This document shows positions 43,566 through 57,700 of a DNA stretch of 62,424 bases, piece after piece. The translations under genes and the position numbers were made by a program. Origin of the DNA: Fibrobacter sp. UWH4 (GTDB taxonomy: Bacteria; Fibrobacterota; Fibrobacteria; Fibrobacterales; Fibrobacteraceae). Under the pieces are notes generated by a model. That model was not told the DNA's origin and made no database searches. It saw only the letters and a program-made list of their open reading frames with translations. The stretch lies in assembly GCF_900142475.1 (NCBI RefSeq), contig NZ_FRAY01000011.1, forward strand, positions 1-62,424. The letters are read 5' to 3'. How positions within the stretch are numbered: the first letter of the stretch is position 1; every line of letters starts with the position of its first letter.

Positions 43566-44885
43566 CTACTTTTCCACTACATGGCCCGAAAGTTCCCTAA
43601 AATCGTCTTTTTTGTATAAAGTAACTCCCGGGGACACCAGGTGGAACACGGACTGTTCCGCGAGGGCGGCAAGGCTGAACTCGAAAGAATCCAGGCGGAA
43701 ACGGTAGCTGTCGGTAGAATTGTCGAAAGACACCATGTAGGGTGGCCGCGCAAGCTCGCCACGGTTCACCATCGAAAGGAGTTCCACCCCCACACGGTCG
43801 TTCACGACCACCCACGCGTCCACAGGCGGCAGGTTCGCGACAAGCGAAAACAGTATTCGGCAAAAATGCTCGTGCGCGCCGGATTCCTGCATAAAGTCGA
43901 ACGGACTCGCATGCGTCGCGTCTGTCGCCTCGACCACCTTGAGTCCCACCTTCTTGAGCCCGCGCAGGCGATCCACCGACCACATGCTCATGTGGTAAGG
44001 CGATACAAAGGCGATACGCTCCATCCCCTTCTTCTTCAGGAAATGCCCCACGGCACGGCCCGGGAAATCTCCGAAAGCCAGGTTGAAGAATGCGTAGCGC
44101 TTTTCCTTCTTTAAAGCCCGCGGAATGTCGTAGAGCGGATGTTCCCACCACACCGATACCGGAAACCGCGTGCTCGCAAGCAACGCGAAGAGCCGGTTGA
44201 CATTGAACACCAGCATGGTCGAGACGATTGCGCCGAAACACTCGCTGCAGTCCTCGAGCCTTACACGGTTCCCGGCCGCATCCAGGAAAACCCCGTCCTT
44301 TTCGAAATAGCCCAGCGCCCGGACCCTCAGGCCGCTGCGGCGCGCCTCGTCGTACACCAGGCGCATGAACGTGAGTTCACGTTCGCCGAGACCGTTAAAG
44401 TCCCCGTTCGGGTTGCAGCGCATCACCAGGAGGATTTCCTTCTGGCTAGGCGATTCGGGCCTGGAGTTCCTGAAGTAGTAGCGGCCGCGCCCCCTGCGGT
44501 CAAGAACGCCGCGATTGCGCAACATTTCGAGGGTACGGCTCATGGACCCCAGCGTAGTCCCGTAAACCGAGCAAAGGTCCTTTATCGAGGGGAGCGTGCT
44601 GTCTGCCGAAATCTTGCGGGATTTCCAGTCTTCTAGAAGCAGGCGTTCCAGCCGTTCGGTCTCGCGTTCGCCCGGCTCTATCACGATCTCGGGCTTCTTT
44701 CCCCAGAAATAGCCGTTGCCGTGTTCCCCGTAAATCCTGCCCTGCTCCACCAGCCTCTTGTACGCCTGGAAAACGGTAAACGTCGAGGCTCCCGACGACG
44801 ACGCCACCTTGCGCACCGACGGAAGCCTTGCGCCATCCTTGAATCCGGAAGATTCAATCCACCTGCAAAAATCGTCGACCGTCAC
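43566..44885 (-). CDS. GntR-type regulator with two winged helices and a LacI-like sensor
   Basis: 439 aa from the GTG at 44885, supported by GGGAGG 8 nt upstream. Residues 1-62 form a first GntR winged helix (LPSVRKVASSSGASTFTVFQAYKRLVEQG) and residues about 78-136 a second (LPSIKDLCSVYGTTLGSMSRTLEMLRNRG). Residues about 148-439 are a periplasmic-binding-type sensor domain as in LacI/GalR (EILLVMRCNPNGDFNGLGER, AWVVVNDRVGVELLSMV). Two DNA-binding domains in one chain are unusual. It is divergent from the GH26 mannanase, a likely target, with mannan oligosaccharides as possible ligands. Confidence 0.8.
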   Translation of the reverse strand: MTVDDFCRWIESSGFKDGARLPSVRKVASSSGASTFTVFQAYKRLVEQGRIYGEHGNGYFWGKKPEIVIEPGERETERLERLLLEDWKSRKISADSTLPSIKDLCSVYGTTLGSMSRTLEMLRNRGVLDRRGRGRYYFRNSRPESPSQKEILLVMRCNPNGDFNGLGERELTFMRLVYDEARRSGLRVRALGYFEKDGVFLDAAGNRVRLEDCSECFGAIVSTMLVFNVNRLFALLASTRFPVSVWWEHPLYDIPRALKKEKRYAFFNLAFGDFPGRAVGHFLKKKGMERIAFVSPYHMSMWSVDRLRGLKKVGLKVVEATDATHASPFDFMQESGAHEHFCRILFSLVANLPPVDAWVVVNDRVGVELLSMVNRGELARPPYMVSFDNSTDSYRFRLDSFEFSLAALAEQSVFHLVSPGVTLYKKDDFRELSGHVVEK

Positions 44886-44974
44886 CGAACACCTCCCGCA
44901 TCATTTGGAACAAATTCCGAATAAACTTGACATGGCGAACACACACGAAATAACACTAGATACACTTTAGCGTT

Positions 44975-45003
44975 AATATACACAATTTATTGCGAATATG
45001 CAA
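44975..45003 (-). promoter_or_regulatory. Promoter of the gntR-type gene
   Basis: On the minus strand TTGCAT (45003-44998), 17-bp spacer, TATATT (44980-44975). It gives a leader of about 80 nt to the GTG start. Confidence 0.55.
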
Positions 45004-45043
45004 GCATCGCGACCTATCTTTAGTAAAGTAAAACAATATCACC

Positions 45044-45056
45044 GGCGTTTAACGCC
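45044..45056 (+). promoter_or_regulatory. Operator-like palindrome before the mannanase
   Basis: GGCGTT-T-AACGCC, a perfect 6-1-6 inverted repeat 13 nt before the GH26 start codon. A second, looser repeat TTGGAA-CAAA-TTCCGA (44905-44920) lies next to the regulator start. Both are candidate sites for the divergent double-winged-helix regulator. Confidence 0.45.
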
Positions 45057-45069
45057 AAACGGGGTTTAT

Positions 45070-46227
45070 ATGAACAAGAAACTATTCCTCTCTATGTGTG
45101 TCGCTCCCGTAGCGGCAATGGCATTCCAGGTCGGCGCATGGGTCGGCGGCCCGGGACAGTACCCGCAGCCCACGCAGGAAAACGTGCAGGCTTTCCAGGA
45201 CCTGCAGGGCTCGCACGTCGACCTCATCAGTTACTTCGCGCTCTTCGACATCAACGACTGGAACGCAACCGAAGAATACGCCAACGTGGCCAAGGAAAAC
45301 GGTTCCACGCTGGTGGTCACCTGGATGGCGAACGGGTACGGCGCCCAGGACTTGGTCGACGGCATGGCCGACAGCTACATCCGCGACTACGCGAAGGGTG
45401 TCAAGAACTACGGCGAAGAAATCTGGCTCAGGCCGCTCCACGAAGCGAACGGTGACTGGTACGACTGGGGCGTGGGCAAGGCCGGCGCCGGCAACACCGA
45501 CGCGAACGTCGCCGAGGCATTCCGCCATATCGTGAACATCTTCCGCGAAGAAAACGTCACCAACGTAAAGTGGGTGTGGACGACCAACGCCTCGAATGCA
45601 GGAAAAGGATCGACGCTCACTGGCAACTATCCCGGCGACGAATACGTCGACTACATCTCCATCGACGGTTACAACTGGGGCAAGTGCCAGAGCTGGTCCA
45701 ACTGGCAGACCTTCTCGCAGGTATTCAAAAAATCGTACGATGCTCTCGCCAAGATCGACAAGCCGCTATTCATCGCCGAAATCTCCAGTTCCGAACTGGG
45801 CGGCAACAAGGCCGAATGGATTACCGACATGTTCGAGCATTTCGCCACTGACTTCTCCCGCGTATTCGCGGTGATGTGGTTCAGCCAGAGCAAAGAAGCC
45901 AACGAAGGCGACTGGGCGCTCAATACCTCGCAGGCCGCCGTTGACGCCTGGAAGGCCGGCATCGCCAAGATGAAAGCCGCAGACCCCGACAGCGGCAACA
46001 CGGCTATCAAGCCTACCGGGAGAGCCGCCGGCAACTCCTTTCGCCTGCAAGACGGCAAACTCTACATGCAAACCGACAAAGCGCTAAAGGCAAGCGTCGT
46101 GCAGTTCGACTACCAGGGCCGCATCTTGTGGCAGAGCGCCGTGCAGCACTTTACCCCGGGCGAACACGCCATCGACGTACCCAAGGCAAACGCACAAAGC
46201 ATTTACAAGTTATCCGTGAAGCGCTAA
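45070..46227 (+). CDS. Secreted GH26 beta-mannanase
   Basis: 385 aa from the ATG at 45070, which opens a signal peptide (cut near AMAF-QV) and follows ACGGGG. The GH26 barrel has the acid/base Glu125 in LRPLHEANGDWYDWG and the nucleophile Glu237 in KPLFIAEISSSE. VWTTN and YISIDGYNWGK are also family motifs. A C-terminal module (about 325-385) with YQGRILWQSAVQHFTPGEHAI and a Lys/Arg end resembles the tails of secreted Fibrobacter enzymes. It hydrolyses beta-1,4-mannan outside the cell. All catalytic residues are present. Confidence 0.92.
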   Translation: MNKKLFLSMCVAPVAAMAFQVGAWVGGPGQYPQPTQENVQAFQDLQGSHVDLISYFALFDINDWNATEEYANVAKENGSTLVVTWMANGYGAQDLVDGMADSYIRDYAKGVKNYGEEIWLRPLHEANGDWYDWGVGKAGAGNTDANVAEAFRHIVNIFREENVTNVKWVWTTNASNAGKGSTLTGNYPGDEYVDYISIDGYNWGKCQSWSNWQTFSQVFKKSYDALAKIDKPLFIAEISSSELGGNKAEWITDMFEHFATDFSRVFAVMWFSQSKEANEGDWALNTSQAAVDAWKAGIAKMKAADPDSGNTAIKPTGRAAGNSFRLQDGKLYMQTDKALKASVVQFDYQGRILWQSAVQHFTPGEHAIDVPKANAQSIYKLSVKR

Positions 46228-46258
46228 ACAAAACTTATTCTTAAAACTCCTTGGACAA

Positions 46259-46312
46259 CCCCCATTCTAGCTCCTTCAAAACGCTAGAGTGGGGATTTTT
46301 TATTCCTACTAA
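46259..46312 (+). terminator. Terminator of the mannanase gene
   Basis: CCCCATTCTAGC and GCTAGAGTGGGG form a 12-bp stem with one wobble, followed by ATTTTTTATT. Confidence 0.85.
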
Positions 46313-46431
46313 GCTTCTCCAAACGGAATACCCATAATCGCCGCTTCATGGAATCAATCAGAGCCGAGTTTTTGACCGATTGAAACGGCTCTTAGAATTT
46401 GTATGCACGCAAAAGGGAACATCACCAATAA

Positions 46432-46892
46432 TTCTGATTTTCCGCAACGAAAACGTCAAGAACGTCAAATGGGTATGGACCACGAATGTCACGAACCACG
46501 GCGAAGGCGCCACGCTCACAGGCAACTATCCCGGTGACGAATACGTCGACTACATTTCCATCGACGGTTACAACTGGGGCAAGAGTCAAAGCAGGTCCAG
46601 CTGGAAATCCTTTGCGCAATTTTTCGATGACGCTTACAAGGCCCTCGCAAGCATCGACAAGCCTCTCTTCATTGCCGAAATTTCCAGCTCCGAAAAAGGA
46701 GGGAGCAAGGCCGAATGGATCGCCGACATGTTTGAGCATTTCCGCACCGACTACTCACGCGTATTCGCCGTAATGTGGTTCAGCCAAAGCAAGGACTACG
46801 AAGGCGACTGGGCGCTCAACACCTCGCAAGATGCCGTCAACGCGTGGAAGACGGGCATTGCGAAGATGAGAACAAAAGCTAAGGGATCCTAA
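46432..46892 (+). pseudogene. Truncated second GH26 mannanase copy
   Basis: From about 46432 the frame reads FRNENVKNVKWVWTTN and continues nearly identical to residues 157-300 of the upstream mannanase, including YISIDGYNWGK and the nucleophile motif KPLFIAEISSSE, then stops at KMRTKAKGS. The N-terminal half with signal peptide and acid/base Glu is missing, and the C-terminal tail module is absent. An ORF can be opened at 46380, but its first 15-20 residues are unrelated. The likely origin is a tandem duplication followed by deletion. Non-functional as a mannanase. Confidence 0.85.
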
Positions 46893-46893
46893 T

Positions 46894-47976
46894 CTATATA
46901 TCAAACAGCTTACCTGGCAGGAGATGCCTTTGTTTTATCTTATACAAGCTCCATTCCATGAAAACCTTCATGGAATCGGACTTTATATAGTCACGCATAG
47001 CGGCATCTCTTAAATAAACGGATCTTTCCAAATTCATAGATTTAACAGTTCCAGGAAAATCGGCAAGTTCATCAAAATATGAATAATTCATGGTCGTCAC
47101 AGTATCGCCCGAAACATAAAAAATCTTCATAATTCTTTCTTCACAAGCCGAATAATACAAGATTTTTCCAGCATCATCTTTAGGAGACAATTTCCATAGG
47201 CCATCTTCAAAAGAAGCTCCAGAATAGTCTTCCGGCGTTCCTACAAACTGTCTAAAATCCATGAGATTGGTTTCAGCATCAGACAAGGGTAAAACCTTTC
47301 CCGTTTTTAAATCAGTCACTTTTATACGCCCATTATTACGAACTGTTTCCGTTTGAACTAAATTATTCTTGACGGTTGTAATCGACTTGTCTGGTCCCGC
47401 AGTAAGAATAGCCATCCCAAAATTCATTTCAAGAACTCCAGGAGAGTTTATATATATCTTTATTTGGTATTCAGAAGTATCTGGATATACAGCCTTGCTT
47501 TGGTTTTCAAAAACCTCTTCCAAGTCCAACGAACTGGGTTCTGGTCCGCAAACTTTCACATAGACACTAGAAGATGAAACTTCGCTTGAAGAAGATATTG
47601 TAACCGAACTAGAAGAAAATACCTCGCTAGACGAAGACTCTAACACAACACTTGACGACGATTGCACGGAACTTGAAGATTCAAAAATTTCAGCACTAGA
47701 CGACAAACTTGCCGAGCTAGATGACGATGACAAAACAGAACTTGACGATAAAACTTTTGCACTTGAAGAAGAGCGTACCGAACTCGATGATTTCGATAAT
47801 TCCTTACTTGACGATGATACGCCCTTTTTAGCAGATGAAGACTGAACATTTTCACTTGACGAAGACTGTTCCAAGTCAGAAGACATCGCAATTACATCAA
47901 TTGGATTATTTATTGGATTCTCATCGCTACAAGCAACGAACAACAGAACAAAAACAATTGATAAATATTTATTCAT
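46894..47976 (-). CDS. Lipoprotein with poly-Ser linker and unknown C-terminal domain
   Basis: 360 aa. Lipobox FVAC (Cys16), then a linker of repeated SSSS blocks (about 36-138), the Ser-rich linker type common on Fibrobacter surface lipoproteins. The C-terminal domain (about 140-360) begins at KVCGPEPSSLDLEEVFENQ and has YSACEERIMKIFYVSGDTVTTMNYSYFD; I do not recognise it. AAGGAGAAAGA precedes the ATG. It ends 1 nt from the truncated GH26 copy. The Ser codons mix TCN and AGY, so the linker is selected at protein level. Confidence 0.75.
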   Translation of the reverse strand: MNKYLSIVFVLLFVACSDENPINNPIDVIAMSSDLEQSSSSENVQSSSAKKGVSSSSKELSKSSSSVRSSSSAKVLSSSSVLSSSSSSASLSSSAEIFESSSSVQSSSSVVLESSSSEVFSSSSVTISSSSEVSSSSVYVKVCGPEPSSLDLEEVFENQSKAVYPDTSEYQIKIYINSPGVLEMNFGMAILTAGPDKSITTVKNNLVQTETVRNNGRIKVTDLKTGKVLPLSDAETNLMDFRQFVGTPEDYSGASFEDGLWKLSPKDDAGKILYYSACEERIMKIFYVSGDTVTTMNYSYFDELADFPGTVKSMNLERSVYLRDAAMRDYIKSDSMKVFMEWSLYKIKQRHLLPGKLFDI

Positions 47977-48014
47977 TCTTTCTCCTTAAAACGACTATGG
48001 ACAATATAAAAAAA

Positions 48015-49142
48015 TCACCCCCAGCTGAGCCATATCGTCATAAACCTGTCGTAAACTTCATAAACACCTTGGTTATTCGTAACAATCTGCTTTTCGAGCA
48101 AGGCCGTTAACGCCTTTTGGACACTACTTGCAGAAAGGCTGTATTTCTTTAAGAACTGACGGCCTGTAATTTGCGAAACACGCCCTTCTTTTCCGATTGC
48201 AATGAGGAGCATTTTTTGCGGGGGCGTCAAAAGGAACAGCATATTCTTGTATATCTCAGAATTTTCCTCAACGATATCCTCTACTGTTTCATCTAATTGG
48301 GCAACATAAAAAGCACAGCCTTTATCCGTAATGGAATAGGCATAATTCATGATTTTCTGGATGTACCACGTCACACCGCCAAATCGCGCATACGCCTCAT
48401 GAATTGAATCATCATCAATTTTTCGTCCATTCTTTTCAAAGTGGTACTTTATAAATTCAGAATACTTACCTTCGGGAATTACATTCAAATTCATAATGGA
48501 CACACTTTGGTAAAAAGGACGCGCCGCCGATACAAAAATTTCGCCCATCATTGTCCGTTCAGAACCCGCAAAGACAAAATTCGCATTATGGCAATTCTGT
48601 ATATAAGTGCGTAAAGTCGCTTCAATATTCTTTTCCGGATAGCTCGAAATAGACTGAAACTCGTCAATAGCTATCAAGCACGGCTTATCTGCACTTTCAA
48701 TATACGCAAAGATCTCTTCTAACGTAATTGCCGGAGTCTGGACATCGCCAAGTTCAACATTCCACGAAGGTAACCCTTGCACATCAAAAGATATTCCTGC
48801 CCTCAAGGATTTTACGGCATCAACAAAAGATTCAATAGCCTTCTTGCCGCGCGGCTTTAACGCACTCACAATCTGGCGTCCCATCTCATAGACTAAATCG
48901 CCAAGATTCTTGGTCGCGTAAATATCAATTATAAAGGTGTTATAACTACGGACGATTTTCGGTTGCGCAAAGCAGTGCCTAATGAGCCCAGTTTTTCCCA
49001 TGCGGCGTGAAGATATCAACGCCACATTATTGCCATTCGTAAGCAAACGGGTAAGTTTCTTAGTTTCTTCTTCACGGTCACAGAAATACTCTGCACTCAA
49101 ATAACCAGATGTCAAAAAAGGATTGATTACGGCATTATCCAT
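48015..49142 (-). CDS. AAA ATPase (archaeal-ATPase type) with C-terminal winged helix
   Basis: 375 aa. N-terminal FLTSGYLSAEYFCDREEETKKL is followed by the Walker A variant SSRRMGKTGLI and Walker B PCLIAIDEFQSI. Sensor-like FVFAGSERTMMGEIF comes next. The last 90 residues look like a winged helix (LLIAIGKEGRVSQITGRQFLKKYSLSASSVQKAL). This is the archaeal-type ATPase (PF01637-like) family, whose members are often mobile or toxin-like and of unclear role. AGACGAGGTTTCGCT before the ATG gives the ribosome site. A large palindrome overlaps its promoter. Confidence 0.8.
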   Translation of the reverse strand: MDNAVINPFLTSGYLSAEYFCDREEETKKLTRLLTNGNNVALISSRRMGKTGLIRHCFAQPKIVRSYNTFIIDIYATKNLGDLVYEMGRQIVSALKPRGKKAIESFVDAVKSLRAGISFDVQGLPSWNVELGDVQTPAITLEEIFAYIESADKPCLIAIDEFQSISSYPEKNIEATLRTYIQNCHNANFVFAGSERTMMGEIFVSAARPFYQSVSIMNLNVIPEGKYSEFIKYHFEKNGRKIDDDSIHEAYARFGGVTWYIQKIMNYAYSITDKGCAFYVAQLDETVEDIVEENSEIYKNMLFLLTPPQKMLLIAIGKEGRVSQITGRQFLKKYSLSASSVQKALTALLEKQIVTNNQGVYEVYDRFMTIWLSWG

Positions 49143-49165
49143 AGCGAAACCTCGTCTATACCGTA

Positions 49166-49171
49166 AATATA
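49166..49171 (-). promoter_or_regulatory. -10 box of the AAA ATPase gene
   Basis: TATATT (then TA) on the minus strand, 23 nt before the start codon. The -35 region falls within the 31-bp palindrome. Confidence 0.5.
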
Positions 49172-49177
49172 CAATTT

Positions 49178-49208
49178 TTATCCAAAAAAGATTATCTTTT
49201 TTGGATAA
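49178..49208. promoter_or_regulatory. 31-bp perfect palindrome overlapping the AAA ATPase promoter
   Basis: Arms TTATCCAAAAAAGAT (49178-49192) and ATCTTTTTTGGATAA (49194-49208) around one T. A further CGGATAAT half-site follows at about 49216. The position at the -35 element suggests an autoregulatory operator; hairpin or recombination roles are also possible. Confidence 0.6.
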
Positions 49209-49239
49209 TCCTAATCGGATAATGAAGATTCCCGCTCGT

Positions 49240-49295
49240 CCCCGTCATCCCCGTCAAGCGAGGACAGGCGCGAGGACAGGTAGGCGGGGATGACA
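49240..49295. repeat. Dispersed GTCATCCCCG..CGGGGATGAC repeat
   Basis: GTCATCCCCGT and CGGGGATGAC flank a loop with a doubled CGAGGACAGG word. Same family as 7720-7743. Confidence 0.65.
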
Positions 49296-49324
49296 ACACT
49301 CGGCATTCCGCATAAATACAGAAA

Positions 49325-49350
49325 AGCTCCGCTTTTAAAGCGGAGCCTTC
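49325..49350 (-). terminator. Terminator of rpsL-rpsG
   Basis: On the minus strand GGCTCCGCTTTAAAAGCGGAGC then TTTTCT, starting about 30 nt after the rpsG stop codon. Confidence 0.85.
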
Positions 49351-49380
49351 CTCTAGGATAATTCCGTGCTAATGCAAGAA

Positions 49381-49857
49381 TTAGAAACGGAAGTGGGCGA
49401 ATGCCTTGTTGGCTTCGGCCATCTTGTGCGTGTCGTTCTTCTTGCGGACAGCGTTGCCTTCACCGTTCTTGGCGGCAACGAGTTCGGCAGCAAGGCGGTC
49501 AGCCATGTTGGCTTCGTTGCGGTTACGGGCGGCATCAAGGAGCCAGCGGAGAGCGAGAGCCTTGGCGCGGTCCGGTGCAACTTCCATAGGAACCTGGTAG
49601 TTTGCACCACCGATACGGCGGGACTTCACTTCGAGACGCGGCTTGATGTTTTCGAGGCAGAGTTCGAACTTTTCAAGCGGAGTTTCCGGACCTTCGAGCT
49701 TCTGGCCGAGGTTTTCGAGAGCAGTGTAGACGATCTGTTCAGCGATGGTCTTCTTGCCCTGCTTCAGCACGACACCGACGAGTTCGGTAACGAGCGTGGA
49801 CTTGTAACGCGGATCCGGGAGGATGGAGCGATGGAGAGCCTTTCTTCTTCTAGACAT
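49381..49857 (-). CDS. rpsG: 30S ribosomal protein S7
   Basis: 158 aa. MSRRRKALHRSILPDPRYKS and ALRWLLDAARNRNEANMADRLAAEL are typical S7. It binds the 3' domain of 16S rRNA and shapes the exit site. It follows rpsL by 16 nt and ends at a terminator. fusA does not follow, unlike in the str operon of many bacteria. Confidence 0.98.
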   Translation of the reverse strand: MSRRRKALHRSILPDPRYKSTLVTELVGVVLKQGKKTIAEQIVYTALENLGQKLEGPETPLEKFELCLENIKPRLEVKSRRIGGANYQVPMEVAPDRAKALALRWLLDAARNRNEANMADRLAAELVAAKNGEGNAVRKKNDTHKMAEANKAFAHFRF

Positions 49858-49873
49858 AGATTACTTCCTTTCC

Positions 49874-50263
49874 TTACTTCTTGGCCGGAGCGGCACCTTT
49901 CTTCTTAACACCGTACTTGGAGCGGCCGTTCTGGCGACCGTTCACAGCCTGGGTATCCAAAGTACCACGGATGATGTGGTAACGAACACCGGGGACGTCC
50001 TTCACACGACCACCGCGGATGAGCACGATGGAGTGTTCCTGGAGGTTGTGGCCTTCGCCAGGAATGTATGCGGTCACTTCCATCTTGTTGGAAAGACGCA
50101 CACGGGCAATCTTACGAAGAGCGGAGTTCGGCTTCTTCGGGGTGCTGGTGTACACGCGGGTGCAAACACCGCGCTTCTGGGGGCAGGACTTCAAGGCCAC
50201 GGAAGCGGTCTTGTTGCTGATCTGTTCGCGTCCGTTGCGGACGAGCTGTTGAATAGTTGGCAC
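49874..50263 (-). CDS. rpsL: 30S ribosomal protein S12
   Basis: 129 aa. [59 protein letters not shown] are all S12. The Lys residues at the two classic streptomycin-resistance positions are wild type. S12 sits at the decoding centre. ATCTAGGAGATTAAC gives the ribosome site. It starts 67 nt after the end of rpoC and has its own promoter. Confidence 0.98.
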   Translation of the reverse strand: MPTIQQLVRNGREQISNKTASVALKSCPQKRGVCTRVYTSTPKKPNSALRKIARVRLSNKMEVTAYIPGEGHNLQEHSIVLIRGGRVKDVPGVRYHIIRGTLDTQAVNGRQNGRSKYGVKKKGAAPAKK

Positions 50264-50290
50264 TGTTAATCTCCTAGATTTTGGAGTGCA

Positions 50291-50319
50291 AATATAGTTT
50301 CTTTTTCCAAGTTTTTCAA
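50291..50319 (-). promoter_or_regulatory. Promoter of rpsL-rpsG
   Basis: On the minus strand TTGAAA (50319-50314), 17-bp spacer, TATATT (50296-50291) followed by TG. It lies 27 nt before the rpsL start codon and inside the short rpoC-rpsL gap. Confidence 0.75.
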
Positions 50320-50329
50320 GTACTTAGGG

Positions 50330-54775
<4,446 letters not shown>

Positions 54776-54776
54776 A

Positions 54777-57700
54777 TTACTTATCTCCATTGGTCTGAAT
54801 ATTGAGACCCAAAGAACGAACTTCGCGGATCATAACGTTGAAGGATTCAGGAACACCCGGCTTCGGAGTGTTCTGACCGTGAACGATGGCATCGTACACC
54901 TTGGAACGGCCCTGCACGTCGTCAGACTTGACGGTGAGGAGTTCCTGCAGCGTGTAAGCGGCGCCGTAAGCTTCCATAGCCCACACTTCCATTTCACCGA
55001 AGCGCTGGCCACCGAACTGGCTCTTACCGCCAAGAGGCTGCTGGGTCACGAGAGCGTAGCTACCGATAGAACGGGCGTGGATCTTGTCGTCCACCAAGTG
55101 ACCGAGCTTCAGGTAGTACATGTAACCGATCGTCACCGGGTTCAGGAAGGCTTCACCGGTACGGCCGTCATAGAGCTTGGCCTTACCGATAATCTTGTTG
55201 TTGTCCGGATCCATTTCGTAGTTCACGATCGGGTTCTTCTGGTAAGCCTTTTCGAGTTCCTTGCAGATATCTTCGAACTTGGCACCGTCGAACACCGGAG
55301 TCGTCACCTTGAAGCCGAGGGTCTTTGCAGCCCAGCCCAGGTGAACTTCAAGCACCTGACCGATGTTCATACGAGAAGGCACGCCCAGCGGGTTCAGAAG
55401 AATCTGGAGCGGACGACCGTCTTCGGTGAACGGCATGTCTTCGACCGGAACGATCTTGGAAACCACACCCTTGTTACCGTGGCGACCAGCCATCTTGTCA
55501 CCGATGGAGAGGCAGCGCTTCTTCGCGATGTAGACCTTGACGCACTTGAGCACGCCCGGCTTGAGTTCGTCGCCCTTCGTGACCTTGTCGATTTCCTTTT
55601 CCATGGTGCGGGTCAGGGTATCGAGGTTGTCGCGAGCAACGAGCACGAGCGTAAGGACCTTTTCCTGGAGTTCGTCGTCGCCCACCACGAAGGTAGAAGA
55701 CGGGGACACCTTGGTCACGTCGATCACGGAGAGGTTCTGTTCGGTGTAGGTCTGGCCTTCGCGAATCAGGAGTTCGTGAGTTTCGTTGTCCATGACCTTG
55801 CCGGCAGCCTTGCCGCCGAGGAGTTCGAACAAATGTTCGGAGCAGGAAGCCTTGATCTTGTCGATCTGAGCCTGGAAGTTGGCGCGGATCTCGTTGATCG
55901 TTTCCTGGTCCTTTTCCTTGCTATTCTTGTCGGCCTTGTCCTTCTTGCTGAAGATGCGGGTTTCGAGAACCACGCCCTTCATTCCCGGAGGAGCCTTGAG
56001 GGAAGAATCGCGGACATCGCCGGCCTTTTCGCCGAAGATGGCGCGGAGCAAGCGTTCTTCCGGAGAAAGTTCAGTTTCACCCTTCGGCGTCACCTTACCC
56101 ACGAGGATATCGTCGGCAGTCACTTCGGCACCGACGCGGATCACGCCGTTTTCGTCGAGGTTGCGCAAAGCGTCTTCGCCGACGTTCGGAATTTCGCGAG
56201 TGAGTTCTTCCGGACCGCGCTTGGTATCGCGGACTTCCATTTCGTATTCTTCGATATGGATAGAAGTGAAGGTGTCCTTGATGGCGAGTTCTTCCGAGAT
56301 GATAACGGCGTCTTCGTAGTTGTAACCGTTCCAGGGGAGGAAGCCGATGAGGATGTTCTTACCGAGAGCCAGTTCGCCGTGGTCGGTCGACACACCGTCA
56401 GCCAGCACGTCGCCAGCCTTCACGAAGTCGCCCACGTCAACGATCGGCTTCTGGTTGATGCAGGAATCCTGGTTAGAGCGCTCGAACTTGCGGAGCACGT
56501 AAGTATCGATAGGATCCTTGCCGAGGAATTCGTAGTCTTCGCCAAGACCGGTGAGCGGCACGAAGTTGCCGTCGACCATGTTGCCACGCTGCACGGTGAT
56601 GTTGCGTGCGTCGACGAAAGTCACCTTACCGTCGTGCTTGGCGCGGACGACCGTACCCGAGTCGAGAGCGGCGCGGCGTTCGAGACCCGTACCCACGATC
56701 GGAGCTTCGGCGCGGAGCAGAGGCACCGCCTGGCGCTGCATGTTGGAACCCATCAATGCACGGTTAGCGTCATCGTGTTCCAGGAACGGGATAAGACCAG
56801 CGGCCACGGACACGATCTGCATCGGGGCCACGTCCATGAGGTCGATGCGTTCGGTTTCGGTGTCGTCGAGAGCGAAGCTGTCCTGGCGCATGAGGTGCGG
56901 ATATTCGCTCTTGTCGCGGACGATCACGTAGCCGTCCATGTCGCCCTTGAAGCGGTTGTCTTCGGTGAGTTCGGTAGAAGCCGGAGCCACCTTGAAAGCG
57001 TCTTCTTCGTCGGCGGTGAGGAAGGTGATGTAGTCGGAAACGATCTGTTCGACCACAGTGCCCACCTGTTCGTAGTCGGCCTTGCCGTTGAAGTCATCGA
57101 CGGTGAAACCGTTACGGTAGTAAGTCACGTTGCCATCGACATCCTTGAAAGCAAACACCTTGTTCACGAAACCGTCGAACAGGTCGCGCTGCTTGATGTC
57201 GAGGTTCATGCGCACGGAGTCGATCTGCTTCCTGGTGAGTTCGAGTTCCAGGAACAGGTGCGGGTCGTGCACGAAAGCCTTGAAGATACCGAAGTGCCAC
57301 TTGGATTCGGGGATCTTCACGACGTTGCCCTTGGCATCCTTGAAGTCGATGAGGCCCACGATACGGTACGGAGTCTCGATAAAGCCGAAGTGGTTCACCA
57401 CGGCGAAGGAAGCGAGGGAGTTGATAAGACCGATGTTCGGGCCTTCCGGAGTTTCGATCGGGCAGAGACGGCCGTAGTGAGTGTAGTGCACGTCACGGAC
57501 TTCGAAGCCTGCACGTTCGCGGGAAAGGCCACCGGGGCCGAGAGCGGAGAGACGACGCTTGTGTGTCAGTTCGGAAAGCGGGTTCATCTGGTCCATGAAC
57601 TGGGACAGCTGGCTCGATCCGAAGAAGGACTGCACGACGGAGCTCACCATACGGGTGTTCACGAGGTCACGCGGAGTCGTCTGTTCGTCTTCGCCGTGGA

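Noticed and set aside
46894-47976. Phase-variable slippage tract in the poly-Ser linker
   Set aside because: Serines are encoded by mixed TCN and AGY codons, so no simple nucleotide repeat is available for slippage.
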